A DNA stretch of 34,634 nt from Deltaproteobacteria bacterium (GTDB lineage Bacteria > Desulfobacterota > Binatia > Binatales > Binataceae): the NCBI GenBank assembly GCA_021817345.1, contig JAKAVC010000130.1, forward strand, positions 1 through 34,634, in the 5' to 3' direction. The notes below the pieces were generated by a model. The model did no database searches, was not told where the DNA came from, and saw only the letters and a program-made list of their open reading frames with translations. The position numbers and the translations under genes are program-made. Position 1 is the stretch's first letter. The number at the start of each line of letters is the position of its first letter. This document shows, piece after piece, positions 1 to 8,071 of this stretch.

Positions 1-41
1 TCTGCCGCCTCGGTAAACTTGATCTCAGAGTCGTCGGACAT
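1..41 (-). CDS. Start of an IscA/ErpA-like iron-sulfur carrier (partial)
   Basis: The reverse strand opens with ATG at 41 and reads MSDDSEIKFTEAA before leaving the window. This resembles the N-terminus of A-type iron-sulfur carriers (E. coli ErpA starts MSDD and then has an FTDAA-like segment). Only 13 codons are visible and none of the cysteine ligands can be seen, so the call rests on a short N-terminal resemblance. The gene is divergent from rsmD, with about 190 bp between them. It could be another small protein with a similar start. Confidence 0.4.
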   Translation of the reverse strand, partial: MSDDSEIKFTEAA

Positions 42-124
42 GGCGGCACTATAATTGCACCTTTAGCAGGCAACCTTTCCGTGTTCAGGAATCTAATAGC
101 CGTTTCCTAACATTCCCTAACTTG

Positions 125-163
125 GCCGCAAGAGCAAGCGTTCAGCGGCTTTTAACTTGCGGC
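125..163. promoter_or_regulatory. Inverted repeat upstream of rsmD
   Basis: GCCGCAAG at 125-132 is matched by its exact reverse complement CTTGCGGC at 156-163, giving a 31-bp centre-to-centre distance (about three helical turns). The right arm overlaps a weak sigma70-like -35 (TTGCGG, 157-162) that is followed after 17 nt by TATCTA (180-185). This lies in the divergent gap between the ErpA-like start and rsmD. It may be an operator or chance; the promoter hexamers match consensus only partly. Confidence 0.3.
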
Positions 164-234
164 TCCCGACCGAACGGGTTATCTATCGCGCAATCGCCGA
201 ATCGACGGCTCGCCTCGCGGCACAGGGACATTAA

Positions 235-816
235 GTGCGGGTTATCGCAGGACATGCGCACGGACGCAAGCTTAAGGCGCCACGCGGACTGAAGACCCGG
301 CCGGCTTCGGCCCGGGCCCGCCAGTCAATTTTTTCGCGCCTTGAAACCACGCTCGACTTCGAGGCGCTGCGCGTGCTCGATCTGTTCGCCGGAAGCGGTT
401 CGCTGGGCATCGAAGCACTCTCCCGCGGCGCCGCGCATGCGACCTTCGTCGATTCGTCGCGTCCCGCGACCCGAACCATACGCGACAACCTGGGCGAACT
501 GAACCTTGGCGAGCGCGCCCGCGTGCTCACGGCCGACGTGCTCCGCGCATCAAGCGCTCTCGTTCTCGAAAACGAGCGCTTCGGGCTGGTGTTCGTCGAC
601 GCTCCTTACGCCCATGACATCAGCGCAAGGGTTCTCGACGCTTTGGCCGAGGGCGGACTGGTCGAACCGGGCGGATGGGTCGTGGTGCGCCAGTCGCGGC
701 GCGCGCCCGCGCCGCCCGAGGGTCCAGCCGGACTCCCTCAATTCAAGGTGGCAGTCATCGGCGATCACAGGATCGCCTTTTACCGGCGACCGGATAACGG
801 CGCCGAGGACAACTGA
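235..816 (+). CDS. rsmD: 16S rRNA (guanine966-N2)-methyltransferase RsmD
   Basis: The 193-residue product starts at GTG 235, with AGGGA six bases upstream. RsmD methylates N2 of G966 in 16S rRNA in the assembled small subunit, using S-adenosylmethionine. The N-terminus MRVIAGHAHGRKLKAP is typical of the family, and the SAM-binding motif DLFAGSGSLGIEALSRGA lies at about residues 49-66. The catalytic motif, normally DPPF/DPPY, reads VDAPYA here, so the first proline is replaced by alanine. Length and overall layout are normal. It is followed after 15 nt by coaD, a very common bacterial pairing that supports both calls. Confidence 0.93.
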   Translation: MRVIAGHAHGRKLKAPRGLKTRPASARARQSIFSRLETTLDFEALRVLDLFAGSGSLGIEALSRGAAHATFVDSSRPATRTIRDNLGELNLGERARVLTADVLRASSALVLENERFGLVFVDAPYAHDISARVLDALAEGGLVEPGGWVVVRQSRRAPAPPEGPAGLPQFKVAVIGDHRIAFYRRPDNGAEDN

Positions 817-831
817 GCAGGCTTGGGGATA

Positions 832-1347
832 ATGGTCAGCAAACAGAAAGAACACTTCAGAACCGTCGCCGTCTATCCGGGCAGCTTCGATCCGATTCAC
901 AACGGCCATATCGACGTCATCCGCCGAAGCGTGCAGCTCTTCGACGAGGTCATCGTGGCCGTCACCTACAATCCGCACAAGGATTCCGCGTTGTTCACGC
1001 CCGACGAGCGGGTGGAGCTGATTCACGAGGTGGTGCAGGATCTCGAGCCGCGCGCCAGAGTCGACAAGTTCAGCGGCCTGACCGTTGACTACTGCGAAAG
1101 AATCGGCGCCCGGGTCATCATCCGAAGCCTTCGCGCCGTGACCGACTTCGACTACGAGCTTCAGATGGCGAACATGAACAAGCAGATGAAGCCGGGCGTC
1201 GAAACGATCTTCCTTCCCGCCAATCCGAAGCTTTTCTTCACCGCCTCGCGCCTTATCAAGGAAGTCGCAAGCTATGGACAACGGGTGCCGGACCTCGTCC
1301 CCGAATCCGTGATGAACCGGCTGCGCCGAAAGCTCAGGATCGACTGA
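832..1347 (+). CDS. coaD: Phosphopantetheine adenylyltransferase CoaD
   Basis: CoaD transfers AMP from ATP to 4'-phosphopantetheine to make dephospho-CoA, the penultimate step of coenzyme A synthesis. The nucleotidyltransferase signature is clear: VYPGSFDPIHNGHIDVIRR near the N-terminus includes the (T/H)xGH motif. The later segment FFTASRLIKEVASYG matches the family's conserved ISSS-x-(V/I)KEV region. The ATG at 832 is chosen because YPGSFDP normally lies within the first 15 residues. TTG 823 in the same frame would add three residues. The product is 171 aa, slightly longer than the usual ~160. It probably forms an operon with rsmD. Confidence 0.95.
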   Translation: MVSKQKEHFRTVAVYPGSFDPIHNGHIDVIRRSVQLFDEVIVAVTYNPHKDSALFTPDERVELIHEVVQDLEPRARVDKFSGLTVDYCERIGARVIIRSLRAVTDFDYELQMANMNKQMKPGVETIFLPANPKLFFTASRLIKEVASYGQRVPDLVPESVMNRLRRKLRID

Positions 1348-1476
1348 AGCGTCGGCGCGCGCGGTCGATAGTTCGGCGGGCCTAGTCGTTTTCCCGCGTC
1401 GCCGGGAGGGCTAAGATTGCCTCTGCGCCGCAATCGGAAAGCGGCGCGCGCGCCAAAACTCCGGAATACAACCACG

Positions 1477-2676
1477 ATGCTCAAGCTCAATAGAAGAATT
1501 GCCGCAATCAAACCGTCGGCCACACTCGCCGCCGACGCCCGCGCCACCGAAATGAGGACGGCGGGAATCGACGTCGTCTCTCTCGCCGCGGGCGAACCGG
1601 ATTTCGACACGCCCGAGCGGATCAAGGAAGCGGCGCGGCGCGCGCTCGCCCGCGGCATGACCAAGTACACCGCCGTGGGCGGGGTGCGCGAACTGAAGGA
1701 AGCGATCCGCGCGAAATTGAAGCGCGACAACAACCTCGACTACGAAATCAGTGAAATCGTCGCGTCGGCGGGCGCCAAGCAGTCCGAAGCGAATCTGATC
1801 GCGACGCTCTTCGACGAGGGCGACGAGGTGCTGATCCCGACCCCCGCGTGGGTCAGCTTTGGCGCGATGGTGCAGCTCAGCGGCGCCGAGCCGAAATTCG
1901 TGCCGTGCGCCGAAGACGCGGGCTTTCTGCTCACGCCGCAGGATCTCAAGAAGGCTATCGGCCCGCGCACCCGCGGCATCATCTTGAATTCCCCGTCGAA
2001 TCCGACCGGAGCAGTTTACAGCGCCGCCCATCTTTCCGAACTGGCCAAGGTCCTTCTCGAATCGGAAATCTGGGTAATCTCGGACGACGTGTACGAGCAC
2101 ATGGCCTACGACGGCCGCGTGCCGCACATATTCGAGATCGAGCCGAAGCTGCGCGCCCGGGGAATCGCGGTTAATTCGCTCTCGAAGACCTACGCGATGA
2201 CGGGATGGAGGGTCGGATTCGCCGCCGGCCCAAGGGAAGTCATGAGCGCGATGCAGCGTCTGCAGAGCCAGAATAGCGGCAACCCGTGCTCGATCGCGCA
2301 GGCAGCCGCTATCGAGGCGCTCGTCGGCCCGCAGGACGACGTTCGCGCGATGGCCGAGGAGTTCCGCAAGCGTCGCTCGCTGGTGGTGGAAAGAATCCGC
2401 GCGCTGCTGGGATTCAGCCTGCCCAACGTTCCCGCAGGCGCGTTCTATGCCTTCCCGAACGTCTCGGCCCTGCTCGGCTCGACTTACAAGGGCAAGAAGA
2501 TCGCCGACGGCGACGCCTTTGCGAATTTCCTGCTCGAAGAGGCGCACGTCGCCTCGGTCGGCGGCAACGACTTCGGCGCGCCGAACCATGTCCGCTTTTC
2601 CTACGCGGCATCCACGACAAGCCTGAACGAGGCTTTCGATCGCATTGCTGCCGCGCTGAAGAAGCTCGGGTCGTAG
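1477..2676 (+). CDS. PLP-dependent aspartate-type aminotransferase (class I/II)
   Basis: A 399-aa fold-type I aminotransferase of the AspC/AspB I-gamma group, which usually moves amino groups between aspartate (sometimes prephenate) and 2-oxoglutarate. Visible marks are AAGEPDFDTPE near residue 38, YTAVGGVRELKEAI, NSPSNPTGAVYS near 171, the PLP lysine in NSLSKTYAMTGWRVGF (Lys237) and a C-terminal NHVRFSYA holding the carboxylate-binding arginine. ATG 1477 gives the usual family start (LNRRIAAIKPSATLA). However, TTG 1417 has a stronger GGGAGGG Shine-Dalgarno six bases upstream and would add 20 basic residues. An inverted repeat GATTGC-N9-GCAATC (1415-1435) covers that alternative start. Substrate cannot be fixed by eye. 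Confidence 0.9.
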   Translation: MLKLNRRIAAIKPSATLAADARATEMRTAGIDVVSLAAGEPDFDTPERIKEAARRALARGMTKYTAVGGVRELKEAIRAKLKRDNNLDYEISEIVASAGAKQSEANLIATLFDEGDEVLIPTPAWVSFGAMVQLSGAEPKFVPCAEDAGFLLTPQDLKKAIGPRTRGIILNSPSNPTGAVYSAAHLSELAKVLLESEIWVISDDVYEHMAYDGRVPHIFEIEPKLRARGIAVNSLSKTYAMTGWRVGFAAGPREVMSAMQRLQSQNSGNPCSIAQAAAIEALVGPQDDVRAMAEEFRKRRSLVVERIRALLGFSLPNVPAGAFYAFPNVSALLGSTYKGKKIADGDAFANFLLEEAHVASVGGNDFGAPNHVRFSYAASTTSLNEAFDRIAAALKKLGS

Positions 2677-2736
2677 CCCGCGATGGGCAGCGCGCGCGCG
2701 GCTGACGCGCTCGGCTCCTTGCGGGGAGAGCGCGGA

Positions 2737-3435
2737 GTGCGCCCCGTCAGGCGCCATCGATGGAACCTGACGCCGCGAGAAGCCATCGCGCTCCAGAACC
2801 GGATGCGGGCCGGACTGATCATCCGCGGCGGCCCTCGCTCGCCGCGCCTTGTCGCCGGCGCCGATGTGGCCTACGACAAGGCGAGCGCGATGTGCTTCGC
2901 GGCGGTGGTCGTGATGCGCTCGCCGGAGATGGAGCTGGTCGAATGCGCGACGGCGGTTGGCAAAACCTCTTTCCCATACGTGCCGGGACTTCTGACTTTC
3001 CGTGAAGGTCCGATACTGCTCGCCGCGTTTGGCGGCCTGCGCACGCGCCCGGACATCGTGATATTCGACGGGCAGGGCCTGGCCCATCCGCGCCGTTTCG
3101 GCCTTGCCTCGCACATGGGCTATCTGCTCGATATCCCGTCGATCGGGTGCGCGAAGTCGATCCTGGTCGGCGAGCATGGGCCGCTCGGCGCCCGCGCCGG
3201 GGACTTTGCGTGGCTGATGGACAAGGACGAGCGTATCGGCGCTGCGCTAAGGACCCGCGACAACGTCCGCCCCATCTATGTCTCGCCGGGCCATCGGGTG
3301 GGCTTTCGCCCGGCGCTCAGGCTCGCGCTTTCCGCGATAACCCGGTTCCGCGTTCCGGAACCGACGCGGATGGCCGACATGATGGTCGCGCGGCTCAAGC
3401 GCGAGCGTCTCGGCGCGGCTTCGTCGAGCGGCTAG
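2737..3435 (+). CDS. nfi: Endonuclease V (deoxyinosine-specific)
   Basis: Endonuclease V cuts DNA at the second phosphodiester 3' of deoxyinosine, starting repair of deaminated adenine. The family motifs appear in order: [10 protein letters not shown] with the first metal-binding Asp, [13 protein letters not shown] (the tyrosine wedge region), [18 protein letters not shown] (DGHG-like with the HPRR stretch), GCAKS and [11 protein letters not shown] 2737 is preferred: GGGGAG lies eight bases upstream, and the residues before GADVAY then match the family's usual length of about 30-40. ATG 2683 in the same frame has no visible ribosome site. The stop shares a CTAG palindrome with the convergent Nudix gene. 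Confidence 0.9.
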   Translation: MRPVRRHRWNLTPREAIALQNRMRAGLIIRGGPRSPRLVAGADVAYDKASAMCFAAVVVMRSPEMELVECATAVGKTSFPYVPGLLTFREGPILLAAFGGLRTRPDIVIFDGQGLAHPRRFGLASHMGYLLDIPSIGCAKSILVGEHGPLGARAGDFAWLMDKDERIGAALRTRDNVRPIYVSPGHRVGFRPALRLALSAITRFRVPEPTRMADMMVARLKRERLGAASSSG

Positions 3436-3896
3436 CGCCGCTTCCAGGGCGCGGGAAATTCTCCGGTTTCGAGAAACCGCACGTAGTCGGCGAGTATTTC
3501 CGCATGGTCGAAGGCAAGCGGCGCGGGAGGGTTTCGCGGATCGCACAACGCGACGTTCTTCGCGTCATCGGCGGCCCGCGGAGTTCCGTCGGCGCGCGCA
3601 ATGTACACGGCCGTTATCGTCTGGCCGCGCGGGTCGCGGTCGGGCCGCGAGTAGATGCCGAGCAGTGCCCGAAGTGCGACATCGAGCGAAATCTCCTCGC
3701 GCGCTTCGCGTATCGCGGCCTGCTCGACCGTCTCGCCGAAGTCCACGAACCCTCCTGGAAGCGCCCATCCAAAGGGAAAATTCTTGCGCTCGATAAGGAC
3801 CACCCTGTCGCCGATCTCAGCGATCACGTCGGCGGCCACTGGCGGACATACTGGACGCGCCATGACCGTGAAATGTATCACCCTCGGCGCGTCCAT
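3432..3896 (-). CDS. Nudix hydrolase
   Basis: A 154-aa Nudix-fold pyrophosphohydrolase, which as a family cleaves nucleoside diphosphates linked to another moiety using Mg2+. The Nudix box lies at about residues 49-71: GFVDFGET, then REAREEISL. All the acidic ligands (GX5E, REXXEE) are present, while the usual glycine near the end of the box is serine. The preceding [10 protein letters not shown] is common in ADP-ribose or NADH pyrophosphatase-like members, but the substrate is not determinable. ATG 3896 has AGGA seven bases upstream. It is divergent from the dehydrogenase and convergent with nfi, with stop codons overlapping in CTAG (3432-3435). Confidence 0.85.
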   Translation of the reverse strand: MDAPRVIHFTVMARPVCPPVAADVIAEIGDRVVLIERKNFPFGWALPGGFVDFGETVEQAAIREAREEISLDVALRALLGIYSRPDRDPRGQTITAVYIARADGTPRAADDAKNVALCDPRNPPAPLAFDHAEILADYVRFLETGEFPAPWKRR

Positions 3897-4018
3897 CGGA
3901 ATTCCTGCCGCATAGGCGGGACGAAGAAATCATCATCATCCGGCGCGCGCCCGCAGCCTTTGGGGGCGAAGACGAGGTTGACATCGGCAGGCTGCGATCC
4001 CAAAGTCTGATACGACTT

Positions 4019-5053
4019 ATGCGTGCCGCACTTCTGTACGACTTCGGAGACATTCGCATCGAGGAAATGGCCCGCCCGGAAGTGGGTCCGGACGACATCC
4101 TGATACGCACCAGCGCCTGCGGGATCTGCACCGGCGACATTATGCCGTGGTACATCCGGCGCAAGGCCGGAGCGGTGCTCGGCCACGAGCCCGTCGGCCT
4201 GATCGAGGAGGTTGGCGCCGCGGTGCGCGGCTTCCGTCCCGGAGAACGCGTTTTCCCCCACCATCATGCACCGTGTTTCTCATGTTCGGCGTGCCGGCGC
4301 GGCGAATACGTGCAGTGCGCGACCTGGCGCGCCACCAAGCTGGTTCCCGGCGGAATGTCGGAGTACATCCTGGTGCGCCCGGTCAATCAGCGCGACACTT
4401 TGAAGCTGCCCGACTCGATGGATGACGCGGACGGTGTGCTGGTCGAACCGACGGCGTGCGTGGTCAAGTCGCTAAGGCGCTCGAACCTCAAGCCCGGCGA
4501 ATCGGTGTTGATCATCGGACTCGGCATCATGGGCATGATGCACATCAAGGTCGCGCGCCACATGGGCGCGGGAATGATCATCGGAGCCGATCTTTTCGAG
4601 AAACGCGCGCGATGGGCCGAGCAACTCGGCGCGGACGCTGGCGTCGTGGTCTCGGGCGACAACCTGGTCGAGCAGGTGCGCGAAATCACCCGGGGCGCGA
4701 TGGCCGACGTGGTAATCGTAGGGCCGGGCACGCCCAAGGCGATGGCCACGGGAATCGCAGCCGCCGGTCCGGGCGCGACGGTCGTGCAGTTCACGGCGAC
4801 CCCGGCCGACGACGAACTGCCGGTGCGTCCGCACGATCTCTACTTCAACGAAATCAAGCTCGTCCCGAGCTACTCATGCGGCCCTGACGACACTCGCGTT
4901 GCTCTTGACCTGGTCGAACGCGGGGTCATCAACGCGCGCGAACTTGTCACGCATCGTTTCCCGTTGTCCGAAATCACCACCGCCTATGCGACCGCGCAGA
5001 AGCCCGAAGCACTCAAAGTAATCGTCACGATGAACGGCGGACAACCCACGTGA
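4019..5053 (+). CDS. Zinc-dependent alcohol/polyol dehydrogenase (MDR family)
   Basis: A 344-aa medium-chain dehydrogenase with a GroES-like N-terminal domain and a Rossmann C-terminal domain. Catalytic zinc ligands are seen in ACGICTGD (Cys34) and LGHEPVG (His56, Glu57). Structural zinc cysteines are in CFSCSACRRGEYVQC (Cys86, 89, 92, 100). The cofactor motif GLGIMG follows near residue 166. An acidic residue after the next beta strand (GADLFEKR) suggests NAD over NADP. The sorbitol/threonine dehydrogenase-like layout does not reveal the substrate. The stop overlaps an in-frame GTG for the downstream cupin, so the pair is probably cotranscribed and ends at the terminator at 5529. Confidence 0.88.
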   Translation: MRAALLYDFGDIRIEEMARPEVGPDDILIRTSACGICTGDIMPWYIRRKAGAVLGHEPVGLIEEVGAAVRGFRPGERVFPHHHAPCFSCSACRRGEYVQCATWRATKLVPGGMSEYILVRPVNQRDTLKLPDSMDDADGVLVEPTACVVKSLRRSNLKPGESVLIIGLGIMGMMHIKVARHMGAGMIIGADLFEKRARWAEQLGADAGVVVSGDNLVEQVREITRGAMADVVIVGPGTPKAMATGIAAAGPGATVVQFTATPADDELPVRPHDLYFNEIKLVPSYSCGPDDTRVALDLVERGVINARELVTHRFPLSEITTAYATAQKPEALKVIVTMNGGQPT

Positions 5054-5088
5054 GGCGCGCCACGCGTCAAGCGGCATCGGAGCCACCG

Positions 5089-5484
5089 ATGCTGCGGGCG
5101 TTTCGCCGCAACTTCAGGTGGGAAGGGGTCGAAGTCGAGCCCTACAAGCTCTCGACCCATCGCGGGGGCGAGTTTTGCGGCGCGTCACGCCAAGTGCTGG
5201 TCGGCGCCAAAGGCGAACGCGTGAAATTCCATCTGCGCTACTTCGAGCTCGAACCCGGCGGATTCACCAGCCTCGAACGTCATCGCCATTCGCACGTGGT
5301 GATCGCGGTGCGCGGACGCGGCGTGGCCAGGGTTGCCGGCGAAACCGTCAGACTCTCACCGATGGACACGCTTTACATCGGTCCCGACCAGCCGCATCAA
5401 CTCTCGGCGACGGGACGCGGAAAGTTCGGCTTTTTCTGTATCGTGGATGCCAAGCGCGACAGGCCGCGCCCAATCGAAGACTAA
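5089..5484 (+). CDS. Single-domain cupin protein
   Basis: A 131-aa beta-barrel cupin. The metal-binding histidines are in ERHRHSHVVIAVRGRG (cupin motif 1), and the second motif is seen as LSPMDTLYIGPDQPHQL with His near residue 103. Such proteins are small metal-dependent isomerases, dioxygenases, or sensors, and the activity here is unknown. ATG 5089 has GGAG seven bases upstream. An alternative GTG at 5050 overlaps the dehydrogenase stop by three bases and would add 13 residues. Pairing with a zinc dehydrogenase suggests a shared small-molecule pathway, which is inference from position only. Confidence 0.8.
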   Translation: MLRAFRRNFRWEGVEVEPYKLSTHRGGEFCGASRQVLVGAKGERVKFHLRYFELEPGGFTSLERHRHSHVVIAVRGRGVARVAGETVRLSPMDTLYIGPDQPHQLSATGRGKFGFFCIVDAKRDRPRPIED

Positions 5485-5528
5485 GTCCCGGCGGACTATC
5501 CGGCGCGCGGTCTTGGCCAGAAAGCAAG

Positions 5529-5564
5529 AAGGGGCGTCCGGAATATTTCCGAACACCCCTTTTT
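5529..5564 (+). terminator. Rho-independent terminator after the cupin gene
   Basis: A 15-position stem (5529-5543 with 5547-5561) with two mismatches and a TAT loop starts AAGGGG and ends CCCCTT, followed by more T residues to 5564. It lies between the stop of the cupin and the convergent lipoprotein gene, and may end transcription from both sides. Confidence 0.85.
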
Positions 5565-5584
5565 GAGCCCTTGCTCAGCGAGCG

Positions 5585-5980
5585 TTACGGCGTGCCTGCC
5601 GGGCTTGCCGCTGCCGCCGGAGCCGCCGCCGCCTTCTTCTTCATCACGTGATGATGCCGCACGTGGTGGTGCCACCGGCGTACACGGCGATGCGAAGCCA
5701 TCGTCTTGGCCGCAATGGCCTCTGCACGATCCGCAGCCGCTTTCGCATCGCTGGCGGCCTGCTCGACGCGGCTCGCAGCCGCCTGAGCCGAAGCGGAAGC
5801 CTGCTCAGCCTTGGTGGCGGCAGCTTCAGCGCGCGACGCCGCCGAATCGGCACGATTAGCGGCATTGACAGCTTGCTGCGCGGGGTCGGGCTGATTCGAG
5901 GCACAGCCTGCCAGCAACGAAAGGGCTAATACAGCCCCGGCCAGCCCAACCAGTTTAGAAGTCCTTCTTAACCCTTCCAT
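5585..5980 (-). CDS. Alanine-zipper outer-membrane lipoprotein with His-rich tail
   Basis: A 131-aa lipoprotein. ATG 5980 has a perfect AAGGAGG six bases upstream. The signal peptide ends in the lipobox LLAGC, so Cys26 is the lipidated residue. Residues about 35-92 are a heptad-like Ala/Glu/Arg/Lys coiled coil, the alanine-zipper type seen in Lpp and Pseudomonas OprI, which suggests a trimeric helix in the periplasm. Residues 97-111 are packed with histidine and arginine (WHHHV, HHH), then a KKK stretch and an Ala/Pro tail. The His block could bind metal and the basic tail could touch peptidoglycan; both are inference. A paralogue lies at 8604-8885. Confidence 0.8.
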   Translation of the reverse strand: MEGLRRTSKLVGLAGAVLALSLLAGCASNQPDPAQQAVNAANRADSAASRAEAAATKAEQASASAQAAASRVEQAASDAKAAADRAEAIAAKTMASHRRVRRWHHHVRHHHVMKKKAAAAPAAAASPAGTP

Positions 5981-6006
5981 TCTCGTCCTCCTTGAGACTG
6001 ACACGG

Positions 6007-6019
6007 TACTCGCCGAGTA
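6007..6019. promoter_or_regulatory. Short palindrome upstream of the His-tailed lipoprotein
   Basis: TACTCG-C-CGAGTA is a perfect 13-bp palindrome centred at 6013, about 33 bp upstream of the lipoprotein start codon at 5980. It may be an operator or leader hairpin. No convincing promoter hexamers with good spacing were seen beside it. Confidence 0.25.
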
Positions 6020-6191
6020 ACCACGCCAGACCTCAATTTTTTGTCATAAACCTCGATCAGCATGCAAGCTTACACAGCAGCAGATGCTATCGCAACGCAA
6101 TTTGCCGCATCAGACGGGACGGACCCGGATAATTGTGCGCCTGCCGATATACGTGACACGCGATTAGTTATTTTGGACGTAGTTTTCACAG

Positions 6192-7904
6192 TTAGAATTC
6201 ATCGCCAAAATCGCCCATTCCACCCATTCCACCCATTCCACCCATTCCACCCATTCCGCCCATGGGACCGCCCATCCCCATGCCAGGCATCGCGGGTCCC
6301 GGGGTCGCAGGCACTCCGGTTATGGACAACGGCTTGCTCGGCTTCTCCGCAATTGCGGCTTCGGTGGTGAGCAACATCGAGGATGCGCTCACAGCGTTCT
6401 CAAGCGCGACGCGGACGACCTTGGCCGGATCGATGATCCCGGTTTTGTAAAGCTGCTCGAACTCGCCGCTGGCGGCGTTGAAACCGAAATCTTCCTTGCC
6501 TTCGAGCACGGCGTTGAGAATGACCTCCGGCTCGCGTCCCGCGTTGGCCGCGATCTGCTTGAGCGGCTCGGCCATCGCGCGCGCCACGATATCCGCACCC
6601 GCCGCGCGTTCGGGAGAAAGCTTGAGTGTGCGCACCGCGCTTATCGCGCGCACCAGCGCCACACCGCCGCCCGGAACCACGCCTTCCTCAACCGCGGCGC
6701 GCAGCGCATTGACAGCGTCCTCGACGCGCGCCTTCTTTTCCCTCATCTCGATTTCGGTGGCTGCGCCGACTTTGAGAACCGCGACCCCGCCGCTCAGCTT
6801 GGCGAGCCGCTCCTGGAGCTTTTCGCGATCGTAGTCGGAAGTGGTCTCCTGTATCTGGGCGCGGATCTGCGTGATTCGCGCCTGGATGTCACTTTTCTTG
6901 CCGGCCCCGCCGATAATGGTGGTGTTGTCGCGATCGATAACGACGCGCCGACATCGTCCTAGATGCTTGAGGGTGAGGTTTTCAAGTTTCACGCCGAGCT
7001 CTTCGGCGACAAGCTCGCCGCCGCACAGGATGGCCATGTCGATGAGCATTTCCTTGCGGCGGTCGCCGAAGCCCGGTGCTTTAACCGCCGCGGTCTTGAG
7101 CATCCCGCGCAACTTGTTGACCACCATCGTTGCCAGCGCCTCGCCTTCGACGTCCTCGGCAATAACCAGCAGCGAACGGCCCGCCTGCGCAACCTGTTCG
7201 AGCAGCGGAACGAACTCGCGCAGGTTGGCGATTTTCTTTTCATAGAACAGGATGACCGGATCGTCGAGTTCGACGATCATCTTTTCGGGATTGGTGACGA
7301 AATAGGGCGAGAGATAGCCGCGATCGAAGCGCATGCCTTCGACCACGTCGAGTGAGGTCTCGATGGTCCGGCCCTCCTCGACGCTCATGACGCCCTCCTC
7401 ACCAACCTTTTCCATCGCTTCGGCGATGAGAGCGCCGATCTGCGCGTCGCCGTTAACCGCCACCGTGGCGACCTGCGCCATGCGGTTTTTGACCGGCTTG
7501 GACATTTCCTTGACCGCGCCGGCCGCCGCCTCGAGCGCCGCTTCCATCCCGCGCTTGAGTTCGATTGGGGAAAATCCGGCTGCTAGAAGTTTCAATCCCT
7601 CGCGCACCATCGCGCGTGCGAGCACCGTCGCGGTGGTGGTGCCGTCGCCAGCGATATCGGCGGTTTTCTGCGCCACCTCGCGCACGATTCGCGCTCCGAT
7701 ATTCTCGAACTTGTCCTCGAGGTCGATCTCTTTGACCACTGTCGCCCCGTCCTTGGTCACGAGCGGCGAGCCGAAGCTTCTCTGGATAAGAACGTTGCGT
7801 CCTTTAGGTCCGAGCGTAACGCGCGCCGCCTCTGCGACCAAGGTCGCGCCGCGGACGATCCCGGCCCTTGACTTCTCGTGAAGCTCAACCATTTTGGCTG
7901 GCAT
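6192..7904 (-). CDS. groEL: Chaperonin GroEL (Hsp60), solitary copy
   Basis: A 570-aa group I chaperonin subunit that forms double seven-membered rings and folds proteins in an ATP-driven cage. The ATPase residues are intact: LVTKDGATV (Asp52), [16 protein letters not shown] (Asp87) and KKARVEDAV near the C-terminus of the equatorial domain. The apical substrate-binding segment ([11 protein letters not shown]) is also normal. The tail is a run of GGM repeats ending DFGDEF. No groES is adjacent and there is no CIRCE element (TTAGCACTC-N9-GAGTGCTAA) in the gap upstream. The N-terminus [16 protein letters not shown] differs from the usual AAKEI-type start. It may be a second, specialised groEL. 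GGAG lies nine bases before ATG 7904. Confidence 0.96.
   Translation of the reverse strand: MPAKMVELHEKSRAGIVRGATLVAEAARVTLGPKGRNVLIQRSFGSPLVTKDGATVVKEIDLEDKFENIGARIVREVAQKTADIAGDGTTTATVLARAMVREGLKLLAAGFSPIELKRGMEAALEAAAGAVKEMSKPVKNRMAQVATVAVNGDAQIGALIAEAMEKVGEEGVMSVEEGRTIETSLDVVEGMRFDRGYLSPYFVTNPEKMIVELDDPVILFYEKKIANLREFVPLLEQVAQAGRSLLVIAEDVEGEALATMVVNKLRGMLKTAAVKAPGFGDRRKEMLIDMAILCGGELVAEELGVKLENLTLKHLGRCRRVVIDRDNTTIIGGAGKKSDIQARITQIRAQIQETTSDYDREKLQERLAKLSGGVAVLKVGAATEIEMREKKARVEDAVNALRAAVEEGVVPGGGVALVRAISAVRTLKLSPERAAGADIVARAMAEPLKQIAANAGREPEVILNAVLEGKEDFGFNAASGEFEQLYKTGIIDPAKVVRVALENAVSASSMLLTTEAAIAEKPSKPLSITGVPATPGPAMPGMGMGGPMGGMGGMGGMGGMGGMGDFGDEF
6214..6258. repeat. Tandem 9-bp repeat encoding the GroEL GGM tail
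   Basis: Five consecutive units of CCCATTCCA (last one CCCATTCCG) occupy 6214-6258, reading as Gly-Met-Gly on the minus strand. Near-perfect nucleotide identity between units suggests recent slippage, and a gain or loss of units would keep frame and change only tail length. Confidence 0.9.
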
Positions 7905-8071
7905 CTACTCAGTCTCCATTCTCGAAAAATGCGGTTTCATGCCCCTGCCGACGCGCCACCCGCGCCGACAAGGCCGGACTGAAAGTTAAACACCCTGGCG
8001 CGCTTTGCAAGTGCCGCGCGCTTCACGCCACGGCCGAGACGTGCCACTATGCCACAGGAGGTTTACCTGTT

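Noticed and set aside
1411-3177. 588-codon open frame on the minus strand opposite the aminotransferase and nfi
   Set aside because: Its product is Arg/Ala-rich with no domain, and the plus strand holds two clear enzymes. It is a shadow of high-GC third-position bias.
7905-8071. CIRCE or sigma32-type heat-shock control of groEL
   Set aside because: No TTAGCACTC-N9-GAGTGCTAA dyad and no convincing CTTGAA/CCCCAT pair at correct spacing.
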